From the NCBI GenBank assembly GCA_029210725.1, contig JARGFM010000028.1, positions 1 to 45,536 of the forward strand: DNA of 45,536 nucleotides, given 5' to 3'. The notes under the pieces are model-generated. The model worked only from the letters and a program-made list of their open reading frames with translations, had not been told where the DNA came from and did not search any database. Below, piece after piece: positions 16,474 to 25,360 of the stretch (position 1 is the stretch's first letter; every line of letters begins with the position of its first letter). This DNA comes from Bacteroidales bacterium (GTDB lineage: Bacteria > Bacteroidota > Bacteroidia > Bacteroidales > GCA-2748055). Made by a program: the position numbers and the translations under genes.

Positions 16474-17242
16474 ATTTGGCTTCCTGCCAGAGCTCTTCCA
16501 TCTCTTCAAGAGTCATCTCCTTCAAAGACCGGTTCATTTCCCGGGCTTTTTTTTCCAGGAACTTGAATCTGCGGATGAATTTTTTATTGCTTCGTTCCAG
16601 GGCTGTTTCCGGTTCAATATCATAGAGCCGGGCCGCATTGACCAGGGAGAACAAAAGGTCTCCAATTTCTTCTTCCATCTTCTTTTGTTCCTGACCCTTA
16701 TTCAGTTCGTATTTCACTTCCTGAATCTCTTCGTTTACCTTGTCCCAAACCTGTTCTCTCAATTCCCAGTCGAAACCTACTGCCCTTGCCTTATCCTGTA
16801 TCCGGTGTGCTTTGATCATGGCTGGCAGTGATACGGGAACGCCCGCAAGCACACTTCGGTTTCCTTCTTTCATTTTAAGTTCTTCCCAGTTTTCCAGAAC
16901 CTCAACCGCGTCTTTCACTTTCCTCTCACCGAATACATGGGGATGCCTGAAGATCAGCTTTTCACATATGCCATTCAAGACATCAGCCACATCGAAGGCC
17001 CCTTTTTCCGCGCCGATCCTGGAATAAAATACGATATGCAGCATCAGATCGCCCAGCTCCTTTCGGATCTCCTTCAGGTCCTGCTCCATAATGGCATCTG
17101 CCAGTTCATAGGTCTCTTCGATCGTCAGGTTCCTGAGGCTCTCCAGAGTCTGTTCCCGGTCCCACGGACACTTCTCCCTTAATTCGTCCATAACCAGAAG
17201 AAGACGTTCAAAGGCCTTTAACTTCTCATCCATACTATGCAT
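16466..17242 (-). CDS. mazG: Nucleoside triphosphate pyrophosphohydrolase MazG
   Basis: The frame opens at a TTG (17263) inside the SAM-hydrolase gene. I chose the ATG at 17242, one base after its stop, giving 258 residues. Two MazG modules are present: the N-terminal one has CPWDREQTLESL, the metal-binding EETYEL and KELGDLMLHIVF, and the C-terminal one has KVNEEIQEV and the EIGDLLFSLVNAARL helix. MazG hydrolyses NTPs and dNTPs to monophosphates and clears abnormal nucleotides. It is tightly coupled to the gene before it. Confidence 0.95.
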   Translation of the reverse strand: MHSMDEKLKAFERLLLVMDELREKCPWDREQTLESLRNLTIEETYELADAIMEQDLKEIRKELGDLMLHIVFYSRIGAEKGAFDVADVLNGICEKLIFRHPHVFGERKVKDAVEVLENWEELKMKEGNRSVLAGVPVSLPAMIKAHRIQDKARAVGFDWELREQVWDKVNEEIQEVKYELNKGQEQKKMEEEIGDLLFSLVNAARLYDIEPETALERSNKKFIRRFKFLEKKAREMNRSLKEMTLEEMEELWQEAKST

Positions 17243-17243
17243 A

Positions 17244-18029
17244 CTATCCTTCTTTGAATTCAACCCTGATTGTTGAGTTTGTATTTAGTTTCAGCAAACC
17301 TGCGGCATTTCCGTTCCTGATGGCGATCTCCAGCAATCCGGCGGAATTAAATATGGCCAGCAGTTCGCCCGGATCCGTCTCATTATACCGCTGATTGATC
17401 CGGTAAATCACATAGTGCTTGCTCTGCACATAAATCTCAAATTTCTTTCCCTCTCCAATCCTTGTAAACAGGTCCCTGGAGATATTTGTGATGGCATTCT
17501 GGTAGGAGTCTATATAGATGACGCTTCCGATGATGGTTTTGTCTTCAATGGTTGCCCTCAGGGGAGTCTGCCGGTTATAATCTTTAAACGGCGGACCCAG
17601 TTCGGAAAGAGAAGTGCCTCCGGCCAGTTTGCAGGCGGCCCGTGCAAAAACAGTCAGGCTTATAAAAGTATCCGGATTATCTGCGAAATCATGAGTTAAG
17701 CTGATCACCTCCTCCGGATCGTTTCCTCCCAGGAGCCCCAGGATGCCATTATCGGCGCAGAGGAAGAAGTGCTGGTCTTTTCTTGCCGCCAGCAGCTCTC
17801 CGCCCGGCTCCGGCTCTGAGTTAACCGCTATGATGTGAATGGAATGGTCCGGGAAGTATGGATAACTGTTCCTTACAACAAAGGCGGCCTGGGAACTATT
17901 GAAGGATTTTATACGGTGATTGATGTCAATGATCTGAAGCTCCGGACAGGCCGACAGAAGTTTTCCCTTTAGAGATGCCACATAGTAATCGTTATCGTTC
18001 CAATCGGACGTCAGCGTGATAATGTGCAT
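17244..18029 (-). CDS. SAM hydrolase / hydroxide adenosyltransferase family (DUF62)
   Basis: A 261-residue protein of the DUF62 family, with the opening TLTSDWNDNDYYVASLKG (family LTtDfG-x-x-D-x-YV), DINHRI, CADNGILGLL matching the PDNG site and YIDSYQNAITNI matching the D-x-f-GNl-TNi segment. The family cleaves S-adenosylmethionine to adenosine and methionine using an active-site water. Asp in SDW and Asn in ADNG are kept, but the family G after D is Trp, so activity is likely but not certain. It lies head to tail with mazG (1 nt apart) and divergent from phoH. It could act in SAM or methyl-cycle turnover. Confidence 0.9.
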   Translation of the reverse strand: MHIITLTSDWNDNDYYVASLKGKLLSACPELQIIDINHRIKSFNSSQAAFVVRNSYPYFPDHSIHIIAVNSEPEPGGELLAARKDQHFFLCADNGILGLLGGNDPEEVISLTHDFADNPDTFISLTVFARAACKLAGGTSLSELGPPFKDYNRQTPLRATIEDKTIIGSVIYIDSYQNAITNISRDLFTRIGEGKKFEIYVQSKHYVIYRINQRYNETDPGELLAIFNSAGLLEIAIRNGNAAGLLKLNTNSTIRVEFKEG

Positions 18030-18053
18030 GGGTTTGTGACAGGGATTTTCTTA

Positions 18054-18083
18054 TTGGAATGTTGGAAAAAACAACTTAATTTG
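18054..18083 (+). promoter_or_regulatory. Probable promoter for phoH
   Basis: TTG at 18054-18056 lies 19 nt before TTAATTTG (18076-18083), one mismatch from the -7 consensus. The start would be near 18090, leaving about 26 nt before the phoH ATG. Confidence 0.4.
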
Positions 18084-18115
18084 CACATCCAAAAATAGGG
18101 ATAATAATTTAATTT

Positions 18116-19057
18116 ATGGCGGAAAAACTGATCAATTTGGAGGGTGTCGATCCCGTTGATTTCTATGGTGTGAACAACGTCCGCTTTAACAAATTCATTG
18201 AACTTTTTCCCGATTTAAAGATAGTTTCCAGGGGCAACGAGATCCGTATATCAGGCAAGAAAGAGCGGCTGGTCGATTTTGAGGAGAAGGTAGATCTGTT
18301 TTTACGATACCTGAGAAAATTCCAGAACCTCACTTTGCCAGACCTGGACGACCTTCTGAAGGGACCCTCCGATCATATTATGGATGCTCCCGGACGGGAA
18401 GGGGAGGTGTTGCTGTACGGTGAGAGCGGACGTAAGATCAGGGCATTAACGGTCAATCAGAAGCGCCTGGTTGATGAAGGGATGCTGAATGACCTGCTGA
18501 TAGCAGTAGGGCCTGCCGGAACGGGAAAGACCTACACGGCCATTGCCATGGCCGTAAAAGCTTTGAAAGAGAGGGAGGTCAAACGGATTATACTCACCCG
18601 TCCGGCGGTGGAGGCCGGAGAAAAGCTGGGCTTTCTTCCGGGCGACTTTAAGGAGAAGCTGGACCCCTACCTCCAGCCTCTCTTTGATGCTCTGAGGGAT
18701 ATGATCCAGCCCAGGAAGCTGATTCAGTTTATGGAGGACGGTACCATACAGATAGCTCCTCTGGCATACATGAGAGGGCGTACCCTGGATGAGGCCTTCG
18801 TGATCCTGGACGAGGCGCAGAATGCCACATCCAGCCAGTTTAAGATGTTTCTGACCAGGATGGGACCCCATGCCCGCTTCATTGTTACCGGCGATGATTC
18901 CCAGGTAGATCTTTCCCGCAGGGAGGATTCCGGGCTGGTGCAGGCTATCCGGATCCTGGACGGGATCCAGGGAATATCCATCATTCGCTTTGATGACCGG
19001 GATATTCTCAGGCACCGCCTGGTTAAATCTATCGTAAAAGCCTATAACAATTCTTAG
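18116..19057 (+). CDS. phoH: PhoH-like ATPase
   Basis: A 313-residue protein with an N-terminal KH-like region (about 20-75), then the PhoH ATPase: Walker A GPAGTGKT at 132-139, LTRPAVEAGEKLGFLPGD, and Walker B FVILDEAQN, followed by TGDDSQVDL. PhoH-like proteins bind and hydrolyse ATP and in other bacteria act with RNA metabolism, although the exact job is not settled. It opens a rightward run that continues with purC 64 nt later. Confidence 0.93.
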   Translation: MAEKLINLEGVDPVDFYGVNNVRFNKFIELFPDLKIVSRGNEIRISGKKERLVDFEEKVDLFLRYLRKFQNLTLPDLDDLLKGPSDHIMDAPGREGEVLLYGESGRKIRALTVNQKRLVDEGMLNDLLIAVGPAGTGKTYTAIAMAVKALKEREVKRIILTRPAVEAGEKLGFLPGDFKEKLDPYLQPLFDALRDMIQPRKLIQFMEDGTIQIAPLAYMRGRTLDEAFVILDEAQNATSSQFKMFLTRMGPHARFIVTGDDSQVDLSRREDSGLVQAIRILDGIQGISIIRFDDRDILRHRLVKSIVKAYNNS

Positions 19058-19121
19058 CAACCGGCTCGGGCTGCCGGCCAGTTGAAGAAAAAACTTAACT
19101 TTAAACAAAATAGATACAGTT

Positions 19122-20066
19122 ATGGCCAATGCATTAAAGAGAACATCGTTCAGCCTGGCAGGGCAAAAGAGCCTGTATACGGGAAAGGTCCGTGATGTCT
19201 ATAACATCAATGATGATTACCTGGTGATGGTGGTCTCTGACCGGATTTCGGCATTTGATGTGGTGCTTCCCAGGGGGATTCCCTATAAAGGACAGGTGCT
19301 TAATCAGATAGCCTCAAAATTCCTGGATGCGACTTCAGATATCGTACCCAACTGGAAGATCGATTCACCGGATCCCAATGTGACCGTTGGCCATATGGCG
19401 GAGCCCTTCAGGGTGGAGATGGTGATCCGTGGCTATGTGACCGGCCATGCATGGAGAGAGTACCGCGAGGGGAAAAGATTGTTATGTGGAGTTCCCATGG
19501 CCGAAGGCTTAAGGGAGCATGACCGTTTCCCCGAAGCGATTATTACTCCCACCACCAAGGCCGAGGAAGGTCATGATGAGGATATTACCAGGGAGGAGAT
19601 TCTGGCCAGCGGACTGGTATCTGAACAGGATTATATTCAGCTGGAGGACTTCACCAGGGCCCTTTTTCAACGTGGTACGGAGATGGCCGCCGAAATGGGG
19701 CTGATTCTGGTGGATACGAAATATGAGTTTGGCAAAAAAGACGGAAAGATCATTCTGATCGATGAGATTCATACGCCCGATTCTTCCCGGTATTTCTATA
19801 CGGACGGGTATGAGGAGCGCCAGGCCAGGGGGGAGCAGCAGAAACAGCTATCCAAGGAATTTGTGAGGCAGTGGCTTATCAGCAACGGGTTTCAGGGCAA
19901 AGAGGGTCAGCAGGTACCTTCCATGCCTGATGCCTTTGTGGAGGAGGTTTCGGAACGTTATATAGAGCTTTTCGAGAGCATTACCGGGGAGAAATTTGTG
20001 AAAGCAGATACCAGCCATATTGAAGAGCGCATCCTAAAGAATATCAATGAGTTTATATCCAAATAG
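19122..20066 (+). CDS. purC: SAICAR synthase
   Basis: A 314-residue phosphoribosylaminoimidazole-succinocarboxamide synthase of the long form also found in eukaryotes and Bacteroidota. Markers are [28 protein letters not shown], the [11 protein letters not shown] block, [14 protein letters not shown], and the metal and nucleotide-binding DTKYEFG and [12 protein letters not shown]. It joins aspartate to CAIR with ATP in purine synthesis. Its 3' end overlaps the start of the LysM gene by 20 nt. No other pur genes are in the window. Confidence 0.97.
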   Translation: MANALKRTSFSLAGQKSLYTGKVRDVYNINDDYLVMVVSDRISAFDVVLPRGIPYKGQVLNQIASKFLDATSDIVPNWKIDSPDPNVTVGHMAEPFRVEMVIRGYVTGHAWREYREGKRLLCGVPMAEGLREHDRFPEAIITPTTKAEEGHDEDITREEILASGLVSEQDYIQLEDFTRALFQRGTEMAAEMGLILVDTKYEFGKKDGKIILIDEIHTPDSSRYFYTDGYEERQARGEQQKQLSKEFVRQWLISNGFQGKEGQQVPSMPDAFVEEVSERYIELFESITGEKFVKADTSHIEERILKNINEFISK

Positions 20067-22089
20067 AAGCTTTCTGTCTCTATTCCTGGGGATGCTCTTT
20101 TTCCAGGCGCTTCTTGTGGCTCAGGAGCCTGTCAGCGTCGGGATAAGCAATAATAAGGTGATCCTGGAGGGAACGGTCTATTACATTCACATGGTGAAGC
20201 CGGGCGAAACACTTTATGCCATCTCCAGGGCCTATCATGTTTCTCAGAAGGAGATTGCCATAGAAAACCCCGGGGTTATTTCAGGATTGAGGATCGGGCA
20301 GTCGCTTAAGATACCGGTTGAATCAAAGCTTCAGGATGAGATTGATACTTCGGAGTTGCCCGATCCGGCAGGGTCAGGAAACATTCACCTGGTTCAGCCG
20401 GGAGAGACCCTCTATGGAATCGCCCGGAAATATGACCTGGAAGAGGAAGATATTTTGGAGGCCAACGAAGGAGTTTCGCCTGAAAACCTGCAACCCGGAC
20501 AGCGCCTGAGGATTCCCGAGAAAGCTGGCCTTGAGGAGGAACATGCTTATAACGAGGAAGGGCTGATATATCATACGGTGAAAAGGAAAGAAACCTTATA
20601 CTCTATTGCCGGATACTATCAGGTGACCATGGAGGAAATCAAGGCTGTCAATCCGGAACTGGGTTGGGGAGGGCCTAAAGCTGGACAGAAGATCCGGATC
20701 CCGGCACCCCGGCTCACGGATCAGCAGGAGCTAAGAGATGAGCTTTCCGATGAGGAGCAAGCTCCTTATTATGAAGAAGATAAGACGGAATATTATAATT
20801 ACAGCGAACTTGAGGACAGGCATGACAATATCCGTCGCACCTATCGGGTGGCTTTCTTTGTTCCTTTTGATTTCAGGGAGAAGGAACCCCTGGATTCACT
20901 TTTAAAGGATGTGATCTCCGAGAACCGGAAAAACCGGATAATCGAACGTTATATGATGGAGGAGAGAGAGCCACAGTCGGAGCCATTCATGGAATTTTTT
21001 ATGGGATCGCTGATGGCGATCGATTCCATGAAGCAGACCGGAATGAAACTGGAGGTGCGCTATTATGATACCCGTAGAAGCATGGATAGAACCCGTTCCA
21101 TTCTGAGGGATGAAAGTCTGGAGGATTTCGACCTTTTTTTGGGGCCCTTCCACGCCTACAACCTGGAAATTGTTGCGGAATTTGCAAGCAGGTACAGAAT
21201 TCCGCTGGTTACTCCTTTTCACAACGACCTGGATCTGGTCAGGAACAATCCCTACCTGTTCCAGTTGAGTCCTTCCCTGATGAGGGGTTACAGGGAAGCT
21301 GCAAAGCTGGTGGCCAGCAAGCATGATTACAATATTGTCTACGTTCGGCAGCTGGATTCGCTGGATATTGAGAAGCATGAGCATTTCAAGGAGTTGATCT
21401 TTGATGCTTTTGATGACTATCATCCTTCCGATCCGGTGGTTTTTAAAGAGGTGATTCTTGAACTTAAACGTACGGAGGAGATTATCCACTCCCTGTCGGC
21501 CGATAAAAAAAACCTGGTGGTGGTGCCCACAGCCGATGAAGCCCTGGCCTATACCGTGATGTCTTCACTCTATTTTCAATTGGACCATTACGATATTGAG
21601 GTTATCGGGAGTCCGTTCTGGACGGAGTTTTCCAGCATTGATTTAAGACATTTTCATCAGTTAAACCTGGTGTTTTACAGTTCTTTCTGGGTGGATTATT
21701 ACGACCCCAGGATTGAGGGTTTTATGAACAGATTCAGATCTCACTACTACAGTGAACCAGCCAACAGCTCCAAGAAAGGGATCAACTACGGAATCCTTGG
21801 TCATGACATGACTTTTTATTTCCTGAACGCCCTGAGAAAGTATGGATCGCGGTTCATTCTTCTTCTGGATCAGTACCGGCCCGAAATGGTGCAGGACCCC
21901 TATATATTTTCCCGTATTTCCAGGGTGGGAGGGTATGAGAATGCCCATATTTGTTTCTACCGGTTTGTACCGGATATGACCATTCAGAAGATTGAAGTTC
22001 CGGAGCTGCCGGAACGAAGGTACTTCTTTCGGCCCATGGAAGACAGAAGGAGAATGAGGTATTTGAATTTCGAGGGAGGAATCGAATAA
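20047..22089 (+). CDS. LysM and periplasmic-binding-protein fusion
   Basis: A 680-residue secreted protein. Residues 8-25 are a signal peptide ending AQ. Three LysM repeats follow at about 46-90, 113-157 and 175-219, each with a GETLYxI start and an IP end, for peptidoglycan binding. A charged linker (220-265) leads to a type-1 periplasmic-binding-like domain (about 270-665), with a [10 protein letters not shown] helix, [19 protein letters not shown] and [12 protein letters not shown], as in ABC-transporter receptor or LivJ-like folds. No ABC transporter genes are nearby. The start overlaps purC by 20 nt, so the two are likely co-transcribed. Confidence 0.9.
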   Translation: MSLYPNRSFLSLFLGMLFFQALLVAQEPVSVGISNNKVILEGTVYYIHMVKPGETLYAISRAYHVSQKEIAIENPGVISGLRIGQSLKIPVESKLQDEIDTSELPDPAGSGNIHLVQPGETLYGIARKYDLEEEDILEANEGVSPENLQPGQRLRIPEKAGLEEEHAYNEEGLIYHTVKRKETLYSIAGYYQVTMEEIKAVNPELGWGGPKAGQKIRIPAPRLTDQQELRDELSDEEQAPYYEEDKTEYYNYSELEDRHDNIRRTYRVAFFVPFDFREKEPLDSLLKDVISENRKNRIIERYMMEEREPQSEPFMEFFMGSLMAIDSMKQTGMKLEVRYYDTRRSMDRTRSILRDESLEDFDLFLGPFHAYNLEIVAEFASRYRIPLVTPFHNDLDLVRNNPYLFQLSPSLMRGYREAAKLVASKHDYNIVYVRQLDSLDIEKHEHFKELIFDAFDDYHPSDPVVFKEVILELKRTEEIIHSLSADKKNLVVVPTADEALAYTVMSSLYFQLDHYDIEVIGSPFWTEFSSIDLRHFHQLNLVFYSSFWVDYYDPRIEGFMNRFRSHYYSEPANSSKKGINYGILGHDMTFYFLNALRKYGSRFILLLDQYRPEMVQDPYIFSRISRVGGYENAHICFYRFVPDMTIQKIEVPELPERRYFFRPMEDRRRMRYLNFEGGIE

Positions 22090-22133
22090 TCGTATAACGG
22101 TGGACTGATGCCGTATTATAAGGGAGGATAAAT

Positions 22134-23348
22134 ATGAGGATTACCTGGCGTGTTGTATTCCTGCTTATGCTGGTTCTGGCCAGCTCCTGCAGGAAAAAAG
22201 AGAAGGGTACACAGGACACCTATGTGGTGGTGGTTTCCTTTGACGGATTCAGGTGGGACTATACGGATCTGTATGCTACTCCCAATTTCAATGAAATGGC
22301 CAAGGCGGGGGTGAAGGCCGAATATCTGCTGTCCTCATTTCCAACCAAGACATTTCCCAACCACTATACGCTGGCTACCGGACTATATCCCGATCACCAT
22401 GGAATAATCAATAATAGTTTTTATGCTTCCGATCTGGACGGTATTTATCGGATTGGAGACAGTAGCATGGTTACGGATCCTGACTCCTATTTCGGGGAAC
22501 CTGTCTGGGTGACCGCGGAGAAGCAGGGGGTCCGATCGGCCTCCTATTTCTGGGTGGGCAGTGAAGCTGCAATCGGGGGAGTCATGCCCTCATACTGGTA
22601 TCCATATGAGGAGTCTGTCCCTTATCTTTCCCGTGTGGATCAGCTTATTAACTGGTTGAAGTTACCCCTCCCTGAGCGTCCCGGACTGGTGTTCCTCTAT
22701 TTTGATGAACCGGATGGAATTGCCCACGATTATGGCCCGGAACATCCCGAGACCGGAAAAATGGTCACGTATCTGGATTCAGTGCTGGGATATCTCCGCA
22801 GTGAGATTGCAGCACTGGAGTACGGGGAGCTTGTAAATCTCCTGGTCCTTTCCGATCATGGGATGGGACCCACATCGTCGGATAAATATGTAAACCTGGA
22901 GGAACATCTTAAGGGGGAGTGGACCCGGAGTATTGTGGGTGGGAATCCGGTATATCTCATTCAGCCTCAAGAAGCTTGTGCCGATTCCATTACTACGGCA
23001 CTGAACCGCCTGGAGGGTGTCACTGCCTGGCAGAAGGAGGATATCCCGGAACGTCTTCATTATGGCAGCAGTCCCCGTTTCCCGGGTATCGTCGTGGTCG
23101 CAGACAGTTTATGGAGCATTGGGACCAGGCCCGATCCTTCCGGGTATACCGGGGGAGCCCACGGCTACGACAATGCCTTCACCGACATGCGTGCCATCTT
23201 TTATGCAGAGGGACCTGCCTTTAAGAAAGCCTGTCAGGCAGATCCATTCTCCAATGTGGAGGTCTATGGCATTATTGCTGAAGTACTGGGTCTTGACCCT
23301 GCACCAAGCGATGGAAATCCGGAGAACGTCCGGTCCATCTTCCGGTAA
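22134..23348 (+). CDS. Nucleotide pyrophosphatase/phosphodiesterase-like lipoprotein
   Basis: A 404-residue member of the alkaline phosphatase superfamily, type I phosphodiesterase (ENPP-like). A lipobox ending at Cys19 anchors it to the membrane. Metal and catalytic residues are visible: Asp37 in SFDGFRWD, the nucleophile Thr73 in TKTFPNH with Asn76, FDEPDGIAHDYGPEHP, LSDHGM and GGAHGYDN. It would hydrolyse nucleotides or phosphodiesters outside the inner membrane. It starts 44 nt after the LysM gene. Confidence 0.93.
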   Translation: MRITWRVVFLLMLVLASSCRKKEKGTQDTYVVVVSFDGFRWDYTDLYATPNFNEMAKAGVKAEYLLSSFPTKTFPNHYTLATGLYPDHHGIINNSFYASDLDGIYRIGDSSMVTDPDSYFGEPVWVTAEKQGVRSASYFWVGSEAAIGGVMPSYWYPYEESVPYLSRVDQLINWLKLPLPERPGLVFLYFDEPDGIAHDYGPEHPETGKMVTYLDSVLGYLRSEIAALEYGELVNLLVLSDHGMGPTSSDKYVNLEEHLKGEWTRSIVGGNPVYLIQPQEACADSITTALNRLEGVTAWQKEDIPERLHYGSSPRFPGIVVVADSLWSIGTRPDPSGYTGGAHGYDNAFTDMRAIFYAEGPAFKKACQADPFSNVEVYGIIAEVLGLDPAPSDGNPENVRSIFR

Positions 23349-23395
23349 GAATAGCGGCAGGATACTGTTTAGGGTTGCAGACACTGCCAGGAGGA

Positions 23396-23430
23396 AGAAA
23401 AAGAGGCCGTATCAAAAGGTACGGCCTCTT
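23396..23430 (-). terminator. Intrinsic terminator of the POT gene
   Basis: An 11-bp perfect stem, AAGAGGCCGTA with TACGGCCTCTT, encloses an 8-nt loop. Read leftward it is followed by TTTTTC, as expected of a rho-independent terminator for the peptide-transporter gene. It may also act in the other direction. Confidence 0.75.
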
Positions 23431-23459
23431 GCTGTTTCGGGCATGTTATTCCATGCGGC

Positions 23460-25271
23460 TTATTTGGTGGCTCTTTCCAGCCTTTTCAGGATGGAGAAGA
23501 TAAATGCAGCCGACAGCAGACAGGTAACCACGAAGATTCCCCACAGTTGCCAAAGCTGGATCCTTTCCCAGAAGAAGCTGCCGATAAATAGAAGTTTGTT
23601 CCCAACTGCAGTGGCCAGCAACCACCCGCCCTGCATCACCCCCTGGAACCTGACCGGTGCCACTTTGGATACAAAGGAGAGTCCCATAGGGCTCAGGAAT
23701 AGCTCGGCAAAGGTCAGAACCAGGTAGGTCGACATCAGCCAGTAGGGCATGATCCGGGAAGTGTCGGGAACGGGATTAACCTGAATCACCTCGCCGGCCT
23801 CGTTAAGGAGCTGCAGATCCACGGGCGATATAAGTTTGATGGAACCAATGACCATGACCATAAAGCCAAAGGCTGCGATCACCATCCCGATCCCAATTTT
23901 CTTGGGTGTGGAAGGTTCCATGCCCTTTTTATTAAGCCAGGCAAAAGCCGCCATTACCACAAAGGTCAGGGAGACAATAAAGAGAGGGTTAAAGGATTGA
24001 AAGACTTCGGGTGCAATGGGATTGCTGGCTTCTCCCTGAGAGTAGAAGTAATATCCGACGGCCCCTCCTGCAATGGTCATGACAGCACCGATAATCCGTT
24101 TGTTTTTGAAGGAGTTCTTTCCCACGAGCAGTATGATACCCGCAATAAATACGATTACCGAGAGAATTCTTTCCAGGGTAAAGAACATGAAGGTGCCCGG
24201 CCCTACTGATTTTACGGTATAGTCTCTGGCAAAGAAGGTCATGGTAAGTCCGTTCTGGTGGAAACCCATCCAGAAGAAGATCACAACAAAGAAGACCAGC
24301 AGCAGAGATACCACCCGCTGTTTCTCTTCTTTGGAGGCAATCATCACGATCCAGGTAACGAAGGCGACAAAGAGGCCTATGGCAGACCCGGTAGCAATAT
24401 CTTTTACGAAGCTGATCAGCACAGCAGCCACAGCTCCTGCAAAAAGGGCAATCGGGATGGCCAGTGGCTTCTCCCGGAGGGTAATGGTTCTATCTCCGGC
24501 TGCTTTCTCCCTTTTGGGAAGATGCTTGTGAAAGATCAGATAGGCCAGCAGGGAGATCACCATGGCAATGGCTGCAATCCCGAAGGCAAAATTATATCCC
24601 CGGGAAAAAACTTCAATATAGGAATTGGCAAAGGCTCCCAGATCAGCTACCGGGCCATTCAGGCTGACCGTATCGGCAAGTTGCTGAAGAACGCTTGTAT
24701 CCTCGAGGATTCCGTCTTTATACTGGTGGCAGAGTGCCGGGAGACTTCCGTCGTGAAGGAAACCATTGGTTTTCAACCACCAGTTCCGGACACCCATTGC
24801 GGCAAAAGGTGCGAAGAAGGCACCCACATTGATCCCCATGTAAAAAATTAGAAAAGCATTATCACGTACCTTGTCGTATTTGGGGTCATCATAAAGCTGA
24901 CCCACCACGGCCTGGAGGTTCCCTTTGAAAAAGCCATTTCCGATGGCAATGGTGAAGAGACTGATCACTGTGACAGAAAGAGGCATTCCCGGGATGGCCA
25001 TCATGACATATCCCACAAACATGATCACCTGGCCCATGGAGATTACCGCCGTATATTTCCTGGTGGCATCGGCAAGTATTCCGCCTACCAGTGCCAGGGC
25101 GTAAATGGCAAAGTAGAACCAGCTGTAAATGTCACCCGCTGTCTCCGCAGCAAGGCCGAATTTTGCCTGCAGGAAAAGCACCAGGATCGCCATCATGGTA
25201 TAGAAGCCAAAACGCTCCCCCATGTTCGCAAAGAAAGCTACGTAGAGTCCTTTCGGATGTCCTTTTAACAT
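23460..25271 (-). CDS. POT/PTR family proton-coupled peptide transporter
   Basis: A 603-residue membrane protein with about 14 helices. The N-terminus carries the family block GERFGFYTMMAILVLFLQ, then GGILADATRKYT and the second block FYMGINVGAFFAP (family FYxxINxG). C-terminal helices include FAELFLSPMGLSFVSKVAP. The ExxER of many POT members is reduced to GER, as in many Bacteroidales homologues. It would import di- and tripeptides with protons. It ends at a strong terminator and is divergent from nnrD. Confidence 0.93.
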   Translation of the reverse strand: MLKGHPKGLYVAFFANMGERFGFYTMMAILVLFLQAKFGLAAETAGDIYSWFYFAIYALALVGGILADATRKYTAVISMGQVIMFVGYVMMAIPGMPLSVTVISLFTIAIGNGFFKGNLQAVVGQLYDDPKYDKVRDNAFLIFYMGINVGAFFAPFAAMGVRNWWLKTNGFLHDGSLPALCHQYKDGILEDTSVLQQLADTVSLNGPVADLGAFANSYIEVFSRGYNFAFGIAAIAMVISLLAYLIFHKHLPKREKAAGDRTITLREKPLAIPIALFAGAVAAVLISFVKDIATGSAIGLFVAFVTWIVMIASKEEKQRVVSLLLVFFVVIFFWMGFHQNGLTMTFFARDYTVKSVGPGTFMFFTLERILSVIVFIAGIILLVGKNSFKNKRIIGAVMTIAGGAVGYYFYSQGEASNPIAPEVFQSFNPLFIVSLTFVVMAAFAWLNKKGMEPSTPKKIGIGMVIAAFGFMVMVIGSIKLISPVDLQLLNEAGEVIQVNPVPDTSRIMPYWLMSTYLVLTFAELFLSPMGLSFVSKVAPVRFQGVMQGGWLLATAVGNKLLFIGSFFWERIQLWQLWGIFVVTCLLSAAFIFSILKRLERATK

Positions 25272-25313
25272 AGAGTTTAGTTTTTATGAATATTCTGATT
25301 TTCGTAATGGGGA

Positions 25314-25321
25314 CAAATATA
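25314..25321 (-). promoter_or_regulatory. -7 box for the POT gene
   Basis: TATATTTG on the minus strand fits the consensus. The start would be near 25307, about 36 nt before the ATG at 25271. The -33 box is not clear. Confidence 0.45.
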
Positions 25322-25336
25322 GAAATAGTTTTTTCT

Positions 25337-25344
25337 TAATTTTG
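25337..25344 (+). promoter_or_regulatory. -7 box for nnrD
   Basis: TAATTTTG fits TAnnTTTG and would start transcription near 25351, about 10 nt before the ATG at 25361. It lies back to back with the POT promoter. Confidence 0.45.
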
Positions 25345-25360
25345 ATTCAAACAGCATGTT

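Noticed and set aside
19067-19090. Inverted repeat CCGGC/GCCGG between phoH and purC
   Set aside because: Only 5 bp and no T tract follows, so I do not call a terminator.
20902-21489. Long antisense frame within the LysM gene
   Set aside because: No domain, and it is fully inside a well-supported gene.
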